The notes under the pieces were generated by a model, which was given only the letters and a program-made list of their open reading frames with translations, had not been told where the DNA came from and did no database searches. This document shows positions 20,463 through 33,410 of a stretch of DNA of 64,000 nt, one piece after another. Position 1 is the first letter of the stretch. Each line of letters starts with the position of its first letter. The stretch is from Blastobasis lacticolella (taxonomy: Eukaryota; Arthropoda; Insecta; Lepidoptera; Blastobasidae): positions 1,054,001-1,118,000 of the forward strand of contig LR990061.1 in the NCBI GenBank assembly GCA_905147135.1. Reading direction: 5' to 3'. The translations under genes were made by a program, and so were the position numbers.

Positions 20463-20846
20463 TTTAATTTGTTTGGGACGGCCTCTGGTCTGGGATGTTA
20501 CGTGCATCGACGTCCTCGCGCCGTCTTATCTTCCAGCCACTGCGTGTCGAGCAGGGGCGCGGGCCGCTCCTGCTATAAATGCGAAACGGCGCAAATATGC
20601 ATGTCTATGTATTACATATTTGCGCCATTTAATGTGGAAACCCTTGGGCCATTGGGACCAGGCGCACATTCCTTATATCTGGAACTAGTCAAGCGCCTGG
20701 TCGACATTGGTAATAACCAGAAGGCTGGCCTCTATTTGGGTCAGTGTATAAGCCTCGCTATCCAGCTTGGCAACGCGGCCAGCCTTCTGGGCACTTTTCC
20801 GCAATCTAAGACCCGGGGGCAAATTTTTAGCATTAATATTGTTTAG
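20463..20846 (+). pseudogene. C-terminal tail of RLE retrotransposon, array copy 1
   Basis: Codes, with one frameshift near 20590, for GRPLVWDVTCIDVLAPSYLP and then FAPFNVETLGPLGPGAHSLY through AGLYLGQCISLAIQLGNAAS. Both are homologous to the C-terminus of the 962-residue protein at 11.4-14.3 kb. Only the tail is present, about 420 bases after the F-box stop; the same arrangement occurs at 36.5 kb. Confidence 0.75.
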
Positions 20847-23800
20847 GTTAAGTAACGCTTTTTTTGTTTATTGTAGGTTAATTATTACTATGTTCTTAAT
20901 TATTCTGTAGTTTGATAAATATTTGAATAAGTACAGATTTAATGTTTAATTTGTAAAACCTTATCAAATACAAATGAAATGCTTGTCAGTCAATTACCAT
21001 TATTTTATTATCATCATTTGCGCGTAAATTAAGCTATACCTACGTCGTACGAGCATTGGTCCTCGTCCACTGCAGAGGACACCTATGCAGTTTTGCCTGA
21101 TGACTATTTAGTTATTTAATGTAAATAAAGTAGTAAATTTTGCCTGATGACTATTTAGTTTAGCTTATCTTGTTGTTTTACAGTTTTTGATGTTTCTATA
21201 AACAGGCACGGATCCAGCTCCTAAAAAGGTTGTGGGTAAAACCACCTGAAAATCTGCAAAGTGTGATTTGGATTTCGCAGCATGGTTTGTAGGTCGTTTT
21301 TGAATTTTGGCTTTAAAAATGGGTAACGATAAGAAAACTAATCAGGCTGACATCGTCCACTCTCCCAAATCGTGCACTGCCTAGCTGGCTAGTTCATTTT
21401 AGGCTACTTATAACCTACCATGATGATTATTAAACTAATCTGAACATGTGGCCCAAAACTGCAACTAAGTGTCGCCATTTTGAAATGGCATTTTGATGTC
21501 CTCAATTAGGGTAGTGGGCAGGTCAATTGTGCCCACAACGCTGGATACGCGCTTGTCTATGAAACAACTTCTATAAACTAATTTCTATACCTTTCGTTAT
21601 TGGGATTGTATCTTTTCAATGACAATTGTACCTACCTACTTTATGAACTGCAAAAATATGTAGGTTCTAATTAAGATAAGGTCTCTATTATTGGAAGTAG
21701 TATTTCCATTAGTTTATAGTGTTTGTCATATTTATAGTATTTGTATGGTTGATTTATTTGATACACTAGAATGATGTAATGAGCAGTTAAAACTTGAGTC
21801 AGATTCTGTATTTAATAAAGTATTTAGGACGGTCGGACTATATCCTCTTTTTTCTTTTAACGGTGACAAAATTTTTGGTGTTTTATGCCAATATCTCTTT
21901 TTAGTACAATAATACAGCATTTGACAGCCACCTCCCCTGCCTGATGGTTTTCTAAGTCTCAATCGAAATAAAAAATAAAGTATATATTTTCTCTCAACGA
22001 CTGATAGGAAAATTAGCTACAGGTTTTTTTATAAGTGTAGGCATTGATTTCGCAGGCATCTAGCTCAATGTGTATGTTCTACTGGCTGTATAATGGGGAA
22101 AGTTCTGAGGAACTTTATGATCGGGTGCTTACAGCACAATTCCTCCATCGCACCATCCGCCGCGGGCTGGGTACTCATCGCTACTTCATAAAACCTCTGT
22201 TGGTGTCCACGTAAAGGTCCGAAAGAATTGTTTTCGCTGGCACAATTCCGATGTGGAATGAGCCCCTAGCTACAGTATTTCTAATGACCTATAACATAAT
22301 ATCGTTCAAGAGGTATATTAGAGGTCTATTCAGAGGCGGGCAAATCATTATTAGCGTCCTGGTGTTGCTGATGTTAATAGGCGGCCGTGACCCCTTTCCA
22401 TAAGGTGGCATGCTTGCCTGTTTGTTTGCTGTTTTATAAACATTTTATATAACATAAAAATACCTACACAAAACATATAACAAAGCATGTCTTAATTTCG
22501 AGGCAGTGGATTAAATTAAGGTATTCACGTGGGCAATTTAAATAATGTAAGCACCCATTGAGCCGTCTGATCTGTGGTCGAAACGAATCACAGATGGACC
22601 CGATGAATCGCTGGCTACCCGCTGGTTGTAGACTGACTGCCCTTCCGCCCCGAAAATATTTCCTTAATTGGTCGTCCAATAGACCGCCGTCATCATAATA
22701 TTTCATCGATTATTGTTCTTGTTGAAACCTTTAATGGCTGTAAAAATAGGCAAAATTCTCCCCAATTTCAGTTTATATATTATGTACGTTATGTATCTAC
22801 GTATATTTACCTATCTGCTCAATAAAATAATAAAATTAGAACCTATCTACTTATTAGTACTTACTTAACCCTGTCATATTTTTTATTAGGTAGTTAATCC
22901 TGGATCATGGTTAAGGCGGACCCAGGAATCTCGTGCGCGTGATCACAACCTTAACGTAAAGATCATTATTACTTATATTAAAGTGCATACGCCAGTTTAA
23001 GATGAGCCTTCCTCATCAAGGCCAAAGGTCCCTGTACATTCTAGGTTTCAAGTTATGTGGAATATAATTAGGGAATTTCCTGAACTACAACATCGATCAC
23101 CTTGAAATATTTACGGTACAATTTTTAAAGTACTTCCTTTCTAACAAAAAAGAGTTCATGAAATCGGACTATTCATTAATAAATTACAACAAAGTACACA
23201 TTTTGATTTCCATCCCCTCTCTCAAGGGAACCGTGAGTATGTATGAAATAAAAAGTATCCAATGTCGTACCTCGTAGTATGAACTCAAATCATACTAAGT
23301 TTCATTTGAATTCATTTAGTAGTTTCGGAGTAAATACAGACAGACATCCAGACCGACAAAAATGAAAAAGAAATATACAGTTTTGGCTTCAGTATTGTTT
23401 ATAGTATTGTTGCAATAAAACAATTCAAAATAACTTCATTGTACAGAATTTTAAATGTTACAGCTTTATTATAAGAATAATTTACTAGTCTACACAGAGC
23501 CGTTAGACTATTGATTTATATTTTCATTTATTGAGATATCACTATTAATAAGTACCTACAGTGCGTTACATTGGGTACTATATATATAGGTATCGATCTT
23601 ACATTAATAATGACACCCCGCTGGGGTATAGCAACTTACAATTTACGAGAGGGCAACTGAAATTTTAATTATACTGAATCCAAAATTATATCTCTGCAAC
23701 ATTATTAACTAAAATACCATTAATAGATTCCTACTCTATATTATATAATAAATATTTTATTAACATATTCCTAATAATTGATAATTATTTTCGCCGCTGG

Positions 23801-23880
23801 TGTCTTGAATAGACCTTCCTATCTTAAAAACTACACGGAGTGTCTCTTTGTCTACGCTACCTTAAATTCTTTGTGTTCAT
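20847..23880 (+). repeat. array linker between F-box copies 1 and 2
   Basis: Non-coding repeat sequence. It includes the 'CTACGTCGTACGAGCATTGG' block (21.05 kb), a block also seen at 30.8, 37.4 and (reversed) 51.3 kb, a LINE C-terminal piece (about 22060-22216, coding for the family's FYWLYNGESSEELYDRVLTA-type segment), its tail (22217-22460), the CTCGTGCGCG repeat (22.93 kb) and the stretch leading into F-box copy 2. Nothing here looks like an independent gene. Confidence 0.65.
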
Positions 23881-24054
23881 TGTTCACGCACCTTAACCCG
23901 CCATCCCCTGCCTTCCTAGTAAACATTCAATGGACATTGAAATTAGTTTACTTCGATCGCGTCGCGTTAGTGTGGTGTGAGCTGGTCTCGCACTCCGGTT
24001 CCCTCGCCGATACGTTCACTGTATACATATACGTCTTCCATTCTGTGGCCAAAA

Positions 24055-25158
24055 ATGTCGTCTACTGCAATACACGATCTGCCCGAAGAAATGATTCTCG
24101 AAGTGTTTAAAAATTGTCATTACAACGATGTGTTCACTTGCGGTAAAGTGTGTGTCTATTGGAAGAATCTGGTAGATGAACTAAAACCGTCATTCTGGAA
24201 GGACAAGTGCTTCAGGGATTTCGCGGATGTTTATGAAGATAGTCAGCGGACATCGGGTCTGTCGTGGCAGTTGCTTTACCGTTCCTTAGATCGGTGGGAA
24301 GAGTCACATGATGCAACTCCTGTTACATACCATGTCCCACACAAGCATGTTGGTACAGTAAGTCTTCTAAAAAATAATATAATCAGCTTTCCTATACGGT
24401 CTTCAAACCAAAACGAAGATAGAGAAACGACAAGAGATGAACGTAATAGAGATTTTGATGCTGTCGTATATATCGATACGAAGAAACGTCACATTGTGAA
24501 AACACAAAGGTTTCACGGGAACGTACGTTTTAGAAATTACAGGGAGAGTGACGATATCTTAGTTATAGAAACAAAACACGACGAGAACATACTACGAGTA
24601 TTTTCTAAAAAAGATACCAATAAATTTATTGATCAAGTTATATTCGACTTTATGGAGGAGTGTTCGTGGTTCGTGGTAAATAACGACGTTTATTATCAAA
24701 CTTTGGAAATATTGAAAACGAAGGAGAAACTCATAAAGCTCCATAGACTGAGAGTTATAGAGAAAGATGAAGGTGTACGCTTTGAAAATACTGTAATGGC
24801 GGAAAGTAACAAACATCCGATTTTGGCTGTAGCGCCTTTCGGCGATACCGTACACATGTTAAGAGAACGCGCTAGCTTATGGTTATATGTAGTCGCGTTG
24901 AAAGACAACACATTGAAAAGGTTATGTAGTTACTATACTCATACTAAAACTGCAAAGCAGATTTTTAATTATTTTTCAAAATTTGGCTTCGATATAAGCA
25001 ATGGTGACTTCACTCGGCAGGTAATGAAGACAGACTTTTACAGTCACCTTTCATGGTGTCAAATTCCCTATGGACCGTATACGATAACTTTTATCAGCCG
25101 CAGAGTTTACCCTATACCATGGGTAATTAACATCAATGTCGAGCGGAATGATAAATAA
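24055..25158 (+). CDS. F-box protein, truncated (copy 2, 367 aa)
   Basis: ATG at 24055. The F-box lies at about residues 6-50 (IHDLPEEMILEVFKNCHYND..VCVYWKNLVDEL), the usual Skp1-binding motif of SCF ubiquitin ligases; the rest has no recognised domain. Compared with copy 3 the frame ends early at a TAA (25156-25158) where copy 3 has a serine codon. Downstream homology continues to about 25412, with a short duplication of CACGTCATACTCTTCAAG that shifts the frame. About 85 C-terminal residues are therefore lost. The truncated protein could still bind Skp1 but may be non-functional. Confidence 0.7.
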   Translation: MSSTAIHDLPEEMILEVFKNCHYNDVFTCGKVCVYWKNLVDELKPSFWKDKCFRDFADVYEDSQRTSGLSWQLLYRSLDRWEESHDATPVTYHVPHKHVGTVSLLKNNIISFPIRSSNQNEDRETTRDERNRDFDAVVYIDTKKRHIVKTQRFHGNVRFRNYRESDDILVIETKHDENILRVFSKKDTNKFIDQVIFDFMEECSWFVVNNDVYYQTLEILKTKEKLIKLHRLRVIEKDEGVRFENTVMAESNKHPILAVAPFGDTVHMLRERASLWLYVVALKDNTLKRLCSYYTHTKTAKQIFNYFSKFGFDISNGDFTRQVMKTDFYSHLSWCQIPYGPYTITFISRRVYPIPWVININVERNDK

Positions 25159-25945
25159 TCTGATGCTAAAAATGTTAAATACAACAGCAAGGTGAATAAT
25201 CACAAAATGCTAACAGAGGTCGAACTCATTCATATCCTAGAAGTCGACAACTGGCACGTCATACTCTTCAAGTTTTCCAGCACGTCATACTCTTCAAGAT
25301 TTCCAGTTGCCAAGAACCACAAGATATAAGATGTCGAAGGATGATGATAATTTATATCGATCATAAGGAACAAGATATCGACGAGGATAGCGAAGATGAA
25401 CCTGAGATATGAAAAAGAACCTATGTTTGAGACACATTATTTTTTTCACATTCATTACACATTATTAGTTCGAGATAAATATCTACTTAATGATAATGAT
25501 TGAATAATGGACACGTACAGTGTAGTAATTACTTTAAAATAAGTATTATAGCTCAACTTTAATTTATCTGTAAGTACTGAATGTATATTGTGGGTGCTAT
25601 GTTAATGTGCAAGCCTTGAATGTATGAGTAAGTAGAATCTATAAACATATTGATAGCTGATTCTTATCTCATAAGTTAACTTAGTTTTAACATTTGTTAG
25701 ATTGACTGGCAGTGAATTCAATGGTAATAAATTTGACTAATAATAAATAGTTCATTGATTGTTATTATTCATTGTTATTTAAATAATATTTAATAAATTA
25801 GTAATCATTATGCCAAAATTAAGCCTTACGATATACATCTGCAGAATGGAACTAAATAGAGGACACATGTGATTTGTTATCATTTATTTTGTTTATATTT
25901 TAATGGGATTTAATTTGTTTGGGACGGCCCTTGGTCTGGAATGTC
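25159..25945 (+). pseudogene. decayed 3' end of F-box copy 2 and start of its RLE tail
   Basis: Continues the F-box homology out of frame to about 25412, then the shared AT-rich 3' flank, and ends with the first 40 or so bases of the RLE tail (GGGACGGCCCTTGGTCTGG), where the following LINE interrupts it. Confidence 0.6.
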
Positions 25946-26558
25946 AATCAATCAATGTATTTATTGCATTGATGAGGTTACAAAAGATCTTACAGTTTTA
26001 ATTAGGGTTGCCACCCGTACTATAATATATAGTATCGTACTATATTTGAGTGATTTGTACTATATAGGTATTATAGAAAAATAATATAGTACGAAAAATA
26101 CTATATTTTCATCGATATTACAACTGTGGACGTTTTTTATTTTATTTTGTAACAGGAACGCATGCCCATTGCCCAGCCCAGCATGGATATTTAAATATGA
26201 AAATTGAATTTAATTTAACTCAGCAAATTGAAAATTTAAATTAATAATTAATCAAATATTGTTTTCTGTAGATATTGGATAAATTAACTGATGGACTAAA
26301 TAGAACTATCGTTTTGTTTACACATGAAACTAGGTTAATGTATACAGAATTTTTGATTTTCAGAAGCACAAGTTTTCTTGCTCGTAATTTCCTGCAATTT
26401 CCTACAAACTACAACATGTATGGGAAGTATTTTTTCTGCAATAAATATAAAATCAAGAGAAGAGAGGATTAGAGCATCGATTAATTTAATAAAAATTTCA
26501 TTGTTTAAGTATAAATGTTTCAATAGTCGATAGATAATAAATAATAGTTGATTGTTGG

Positions 26559-27782
26559 CTAAAGCCAAAAGTAACTAAAAATAAAATAGGTAAAAATAAA
26601 TAGTTCAAGAATAAAAAGATTTCCAACTTCCGGGCTGTTGTCCCACAGTATGATGCCATAAGTCAACCACGAATAGGCATAAGCGTAGTAGGCTGACATT
26701 GCCGTATTCCAATCAGTACTTATTTTAAGTTGATACAATGCGTACGTGAAACGTGACAATTTAGACTTGACTTTTTCTATATGATTTTTCCAACATAAAT
26801 GCGTATCTATTTCTATACCTAGTAATGTGCAAGTGGACACTGTTTTTAAAGTTTTGTTATTTATTTTTAATTCTACATTTAATGGAGACTTTTGGTGTGG
26901 TCTAAATTCAATTATTTTTGTTTTTGTGAAGTTTATTTGGAGGTTATGGTTATCTAACCACTGGATTACTGTATCTAAGGTACGTGTCATTTTTTCGTTA
27001 AATCGAGCTGTATCCTTGTCAAATTCGAATAAAAGCGAAATATCGTCGGCAAATAGTATGTAGTCAGTTTCTATAATTTTGGGTAGGTCGTTTATGTAGA
27101 TTAAGAATAAAATACACCCCAGCACGCTTCACTTGGGGATTGAACTATTTGTGATCATCCCATTGGATTTGTGGTTTACGACACATCCTGTATCTGGGTT
27201 TGTGTGGCTTATTTGTACGTAATGCATTCTGTTTTTAAGGTATGATGCCAACCAACTATACGCTTGACCCCTAATACCTACATTTGATAATTTCGTCAAA
27301 AGTATATCATGTTGTACTCTGTCATACGCTTTGGACATGTCCAGTAGGATGCCTACCGCATAGCGTTTTTTATTTATATAATTGTAAGCTTGTTGCGCGT
27401 AATTATACACAGCCAATGTGGTAGATCGGCGCTTTCTGAAACCGTATTGTTCCTAATCTAGGATATTATATTTTTCTAAAAATGAATATAAACGATCCGA
27501 CATTGCTCGTTCGAATACTTTAGAAAAACTCGGCAGCATGGCTATTGGTCGGTATTGGCTCGGGCTTGTTTTAGGACCGGTTTTATATATGGGTTTTATG
27601 ATCGATATTTTTAGCAGGTCTGGGAAGATCCCTTCTCTAAACGATTGGTTTATTAATTTTACTAAGGGGGCAGTGAATTCGTGGGCGCATTGTTTTAGGA
27701 TTTTAGGGGGCAGTTCATCTATTCCGACAGTTGATTTATTTTTTAGGTTACGTAGGATTTTTCCCACTTCTTTTTCGTCCAC
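26559..27782 (-). pseudogene. LINE reverse transcriptase, broken
   Basis: Three frames (27782-27453, 27416-27129, 27125-26559) carry successive reverse-transcriptase blocks, including FADD. Stops near 27455 and 27125 separate them. Confidence 0.75.
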
Positions 27783-29645
27783 TGGTCGTAGGTAGGTACA
27801 TACTATTAATAGTTTGATACTGTGCCGAGCTATTATGGACTTTATGTGTTTGTGGAGAACAGTTCGTTATTCCATTAGTACTAAAGTAGTTGCTAAATAT
27901 ATTAGCTACTTTTTTTGGTGATTTTATTATTTCGTCATTTATTTTTAGCTTTATGTTTTTATTTGTTAATGTAGGTGTTTTGTTTGTTTTATTTTTTATT
28001 ATACGCCACATAGTTTTAGTTTTATTTGCATATCTTGCCATTTGTTTTATGTAGGAGATTCTTTTGGAAGAAGTTACCGCTTTTTTTAATAGTTTTGAAT
28101 AGGATTTTAATTTCTTTTTTTTTTATATCGCTATTGGTTTGGTTAAGTATGATACGTAACATTCTCTTGTGCTTACATGATATTCTTAGACCTTTTGTTA
28201 GCCACTGCTGATTCCCGTTTTCTTTTATTTTTATTATCCTGCTTGGAAAATACAAATTTATCAATTTATTTATTTCATTAATAAATATAATAAAATTCTG
28301 ATTTATATTATTTTCTTCAGTTACTAATGAATGCCAGTCAATGCCCCTTAAGTGTAGTCTAAATTTATCTATTTGACTTTCAGAGAAATTCCGTTTAGAT
28401 ATTTTTATATTACGTTTCCTTTTTATGATTTTCTCTGTGTCAATCTCCACAACGACCCCGTGGTGATCTGAGAGACCATAGTCTTCTACCCTTGTTTTCG
28501 TTTGTTGGAAATTTGTGAAAACTAAGTCTATACAGGTTGCCGTAGTTGGGCATATCCTGGTAGGCGATGTTACCTGTTGTATGTAGTTATAGGAAAGAAG
28601 GAGGTTTTTGTACTCGATAGGAAATCTTGATTTTTCGAGCATATTAATATTAAAATCTCCACCGATAACTATATTTTAATGTTGTTCCGTCTTTAGCTTA
28701 TTTAATAAACAAGTAAATGACTCTAAAAATTGTTCCATTTCGCGTTCATTCCAGTAGATACAAATTATTATTAGATTGAGATATTCAATTTCTATTGCAC
28801 AATATTCGACTATAAATTCTAGAGACATGTCATATATGTCATTGCGTTCTATAAATTCAATATTATTTTTTATTAGTATACAAACACCACCTCTTTTACG
28901 TAATTTACGACAGTAATGTGCACCTATACTAAAATCATTCATTGACAAATTTTGTAATTTTAATTCCGTTAGAAATGTCTCAGAGAGACATAAAACGTCA
29001 AACGAATGGTCTTGAAGGAATTGTTCCATAATATTTATCTTATTATTCAGGCTTTGGATGTTTTGAAACAATAACTTTATGTCATTCTCGAAAAAATGTT
29101 TCAGATTTTTTATAATATATGTCTTCCAATTTATTTTTAATTTCTGTGTCAAAGTTCTTCTGTTTACCGTCATTGGATTGGTTGTTGGATTTCATCAGTC
29201 GATACAAATTACTTGCCTGCGCGGTGCGTCGGTTTATTATTTTATGGCGATAATCACACCTTAGGATTTCTTGTAGTATATTCTGACAAATATGTCGCAG
29301 GTTGTTGTGAGGAGAGCCTAAGTATGAGTATCTTAGGTCCACGTAGTTTATATGTGGTAATATATCACCCAAATACTTAAAAGTTTCATGTATATTGGGT
29401 ATATAGGTGTTGAATTCTGGCTCACATAGTATTATATTTGTGTTTGTGAATTTGCTTAGATGATAGTATAGATGTGATCTTAGCTTCATTAGATCTTTAT
29501 CATTTATTCCTGTTATTATTATTATGTAATCCTTCTTATTATAATCAGCGTATTGTCCTATTGATTCCATTATCCTCTCTGATGTGGCTCCGGGTTTTAT
29601 ATTACTATGAACTATGTACTTTTCTCCTAATTGTTTTTATTGTTT

Positions 29646-30455
29646 TTATAGACACATTCCTCGACATTGCTCATCACCCAAGATCTGAACCCGATGATTT
29701 TCTAGCTTAGTAGTCTCGTTTATATTTTTTTCAATGGATGTCATAATTCTTTTCATGTCAGTTGCTATAATTATATTTTCTGTCAATTGTTTGCTTTTTG
29801 GTTTTACTGTAGGGGTCAAATTGAGGTCTATTATACTATTATTTACACTTTCGTTTCTTGATAAGTCTAGTTTAGTTTTGAGTGTTATGCTATCCCTTTT
29901 TTTCTTTTTGCTTGTAGAATTTTGTTTCGGATCTGATACTATGCTTTTTAATTTTTTTATTGTACTTTCACATTCCTTATTCTTTTTTTGGAGTTCGAAG
30001 TTTTCTTGTAACAAGATATCTATTTCATTTTCCTCTTTTGATAGTTTATCCTCTAGATTTGCTACTTTATCGAGAATTTCTTCTATATTTATATTTTTTT
30101 CTATTTCTGGGCAGCTTCTATTTACTTGTGTAGTTGGTGATACGGTCGAGTATTCTGATTGGTCATTGTCTGAGAGACTTTCAAAGGAGTTTTCAGTCGA
30201 AATATTTATTTTATAGGGTTGTCTTGTAGTAACATTATTAGAGGGTGTTTGTTGATTATCACGTATTTTGCTTTCCCGGCATGAGTAGCAGCGCCAACTT
30301 GTTTTTTTCTCCGATGCCATTATATTAAAACGAGTAAAACTTATTGTTGTGCAGTCTATGTGGTATGATTTTCTACAAGTGGAACATGTTATGAAATGTC
30401 TGCCTAAAATATCTTTTTCGCATTTTCCACACGACATCGCCATCTTGATACCCAA
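29646..30455 (-). CDS. LINE ORF1 protein with PHD finger (269 aa)
   Basis: Starts ATG (30455). N-terminal PHD/ring-like zinc finger: CGKCEKDILGRHFITCSTC, then C and H ligands through WRCYSC. Then a polar linker, a coiled-coil-like stretch (EEILDKVANLEDKLSKEENE) and a basic tail. PHD-containing ORF1 proteins are typical of CR1-like LINEs in insects and are thought to bind the element RNA. The frame is open, though the downstream ORF2 is broken. Confidence 0.65.
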   Translation of the reverse strand: MGIKMAMSCGKCEKDILGRHFITCSTCRKSYHIDCTTISFTRFNIMASEKKTSWRCYSCRESKIRDNQQTPSNNVTTRQPYKINISTENSFESLSDNDQSEYSTVSPTTQVNRSCPEIEKNINIEEILDKVANLEDKLSKEENEIDILLQENFELQKKNKECESTIKKLKSIVSDPKQNSTSKKKKRDSITLKTKLDLSRNESVNNSIIDLNLTPTVKPKSKQLTENIIIATDMKRIMTSIEKNINETTKLENHRVQILGDEQCRGMCL

Positions 30456-30820
30456 ATTTCTTTAAATTCGATATCTCAACGTGTGCCGCTTAGTGTTTGC
30501 TACAGCTAATCGGGGTCAAAGTCCGTTACGTTCAACAAGTTCAGCGGTAGATGTCGGTAGATGTACATTATATACTTTGCATATATCACTTTTTCATCTC
30601 CAAATATACATATTATTATAATTAGATTGATCGATGTACAACACAAACGCAATTCTACCTATTCGCGATTCTACACAATATGGATTCCGCACAACTGACA
30701 TTCAACACATTATTTATTCCACACAGTCTTCAATTATACACAAACGCGTTTCTTCCTATTCGCGATTCTCCACAATATTAATTCCACACAACTGCAGCCA
30801 TTCAACAGATTAGAAAATAA

Positions 30821-31930
30821 GATAAGAAAACCAATCAGGCCGACTTCGTCCACTCTCCCAACTCGTGCACTGCCTAGCTGACTAGTCCATTTTAGGCTAC
30901 TTACAGCCTACCATGATGATTATTAACTAATCTGAACATGTGACCAAAACTGCAACTAAGTGTCGCCATTTTGAAATGGCATTTTGTTGTCAACAACAGC
31001 GACGCTTTTAACGGATCACTGGCACCGTACAGTTTTTTTTTACCTTTTCTTACATTTCTTATTATTGTTAGCCCATGGACCTCAATTAGAGTTGTGGGCA
31101 GGCCCATTGTGACCACAACGCTCGATAAGCGCTTGTTTATGAAACAACTTCTATAAATTAATTTCTATACGTTTCGTTATTAGGATTGTTTCTTCTTAAT
31201 GACAATTGTACCTTCCTACTTTATAAACCGCAAAAGGTTCTAATTAAGATAAGGTCTCTGTTATTGGAAGTATTATTTCCATTACTTTATAGTGTTTGTC
31301 ATATTTATAGTATTTGTATGGTTGATATATTTGATACGCTAGAATGATGTAACGAGCAGTTAAAAATGGAGTCAGATTCTGTATTTAAGATAGTATTTAG
31401 GATAATAGGTACTTTGAAAAATATGGATTTATCCTCTTTTTTCTTTTAACATTGATTAAATCTTTGGTGTTACTTGTAAATAAGAAAAAGGAAACTTATT
31501 TCAAACTCTGTCAATCATCATCATCATGGCAAAAGTAGGTTTGACTTGACAGGGCTCAAAAGTAATTTTGTCAAAAACTCATTGGCAACAGTAATTTTAA
31601 CTGGAAATGTTGACTGGAAAGTCGTTTTGATGACGCTCTAGGTCTAAACTGCTTTTATTCTCAAGTTTCCAATTAAAAAATGACTAATAACTTTTTACTA
31701 TTTACATTATAACCACTTAATATAAATTTTGCTTTAACTAAGATTTAATATTTTTATTCTTCGTATCAAGCAGATGAACTAAACTCCAACTTACCTATAC
31801 TTTATTAAATCAGTATTCTGCTATATTTACGGCGTATGGATTCACCTCGAACGAGTCATCCATTGTGCAAGTTTTAGGACACGCCGAGCATGAATTGAGA
31901 TAGTCCATGGTTTGCGGAGATACTTACGCT
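30821..31930 (+). repeat. array linker of unit 2 and left arm of an inverted repeat
   Basis: 30821-31450 matches 21.3-21.9 and 37.4-37.8 kb. From about 31300 onward the sequence recurs reversed at 38.55-39.4 kb (for example the block around CTCGAACGAGTCATCCATTG at 31850). No gene. Confidence 0.65.
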
Positions 31931-31966
31931 TTTGTCAAACGCCCTGGTATTGCAAACCTTCATAGG

Positions 31967-32584
31967 CGGATACTACACACACGATATATATCGTGATCCA
32001 TATCGAGTAATATTTTGGATCGCAAGTCGACCCTACACACACGATAAGAATCGTCGATATTTTCATTAGTCTGTGCATTCTATCATTCATTTTGATGGCT
32101 GAATAGACTAAGTTGCTAATGCCTAGCCTAAAAATAAAGCATTTTTGACGCGTCGCTGGTGTATATTTACAATTTTTACGTATTTTTACCAAAATGACTG
32201 ATAAAGCTTGCGTTGTTATAGTATTAGCATTAGGATTAAAAAGACGCGTGAAGAGAAAAAAATTAGTAAAATTATGAGGATGAGGATCTTGTTGACTTTT
32301 TATACTTTTATAGTAACTGTCCAGGTCTATAGTGGCCACAGCAGCTTGAAAATATATTTGAAATTACGTTATTTATCTGTCAGTTTGACAGAAATGTCGT
32401 GATAAATATCGACTAGATACTAGACGCTCGATATATATCGCACGATAGTTGATACGGATCGTAGATTTCTGGATTTTCGGAAATCCTGTGATCCGTATCA
32501 CGATTCGTGATACTCTAGGCTACACACTCGATAAATATCGTGATCCTGCGTGAATCACGATATATATCGTGTGTGTAGTATCCG
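31967..32584. mobile_element. MITE with long terminal inverted repeats
   Basis: Ends are CGGATACTACACACACGATA... and its reverse complement, at least 30 bp long. The inner part of the TIR (CACGATATATATCGTG) is itself palindromic. The interior has no transposase. ATAGG flanks both ends (31962-31966; 32586-32590 region), fitting a short target duplication. It is inserted in another repeat (GCGGTAACTGCTTATCATCAGG) common in Lepidoptera. Confidence 0.75.
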
Positions 32585-32801
32585 CTATAGGCTGCGGTAA
32601 CTGCTTATCATCAGGCAGGCCGCAGGCTTGTTTGCCACCTTGGTGGTATAAAAAAAAGTCAACTGTCACACAGGAAGAGATTTATTTAATTTTATTTATT
32701 TATTTATACCTTGCGGCACTTTTGTCTGTGCATCTTAGGCACTTAGGCGGCCCACTGAAAACTAACATCACGGTGACTATCGTGGCATATGCTGAGCTTT
32801 G

Positions 32802-33058
32802 GCGACCCGAGTGGTTCAGTGGTCAACATGCCAGTCAGCCACGTAAGATGTCCCAAATTCGATACCCGGCTGAGCAGAAATTTAAATGATGTATTTTAAT
32901 TTCTGTTACGGGTCTGGGTGTTCTATGTATAATAAGTATGTATTTGAAAAAATATATAAGTAGTAAGTATATCAGTTAGCTAGTAACCATAGAACAAGCT
33001 TTGCTAAGCTTGGGGCTACATGGCGCTGTGTGAATTTGTCCACGATTATTTATTTATT
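32802..33058 (+). mobile_element. tRNA-type SINE
   Basis: Starts GCGACCCGAGTGGTTCAGTGG (a box A-like site) with a box B-like ATTCGATACCC about 50 bases on. The tail (GGGTCTGGGTGTTCTATG ... GGGGCTACATGGCGCTGTG) is shared with lepidopteran LINE 3' ends, ending in a TTTATT-rich run. Confidence 0.65.
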
Positions 33059-33229
33059 ATTATTTATGAGTGTAGCACCATTGCAATCTTCACATGGCAC
33101 AGGTAACGAAATTAGAGTACCTTTTTTTATTTTATTCGTTTATGTCTTTGTTTTATTTTTTGGTCTCTGTAATTATTAAATAATATTGTGCCATGTGTCT
33201 GAGTGGAATGAATGTGTTTTACTTTACTT

Positions 33230-33410
33230 TATATTCTCTTTACATCGGTCCACCTGTGTTCGTAGCCTAGTAGGCGCCTTCCAGGTTGTCCACAACAGCC
33301 AAAGGGATAAAATAATATAATATTATTTGCTGTTATTCGCTATGTATTTCCTGTGCACAATAAACTGTTAAATTAATAAATAATAAAGTATTTAGTTTAT
33401 TTTCTCTCAA
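33230..33410. repeat. remaining left arm of inverted repeat
   Basis: Matches, reversed, about 38.40-38.52 kb (GGTCCACCTGTGTTCGTAG and TTGTCCACAACAGC). The right arm lacks the MITE and SINE block, so these were inserted into this arm. Confidence 0.55.

Larger units (their letters stand above)
25946..30820 (-). mobile_element. CR1-like LINE, minus strand, inactivated
   Basis: Reads 5' to 3' from about 30.8 kb down to 25.95 kb. ORF1 has a PHD finger (30455-29646). Next come a SGNH-esterase-like segment (29570-29082), an endonuclease segment (29173-28022, with LLFQNIQSLNNK, LCLSETFL and YGLSDHHGVVVEI) and the reverse transcriptase (27782-26559, with SQYRPIAMLPSFSKVFE, LDMSKAYDRVQHDIL and catalytic LFADDISLLF). 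Frameshifts and stops break it into at least six frames. It splits the RLE tail of array unit 2. The part from 25946 to about 26250 may be a separate small repeat. Confidence 0.8.

Noticed and set aside
24592..24911. Minus-strand ORFs opposite the F-box genes (also 35228-35544)
   Set aside because: Antisense shadows; they recur only because the F-box gene is duplicated.
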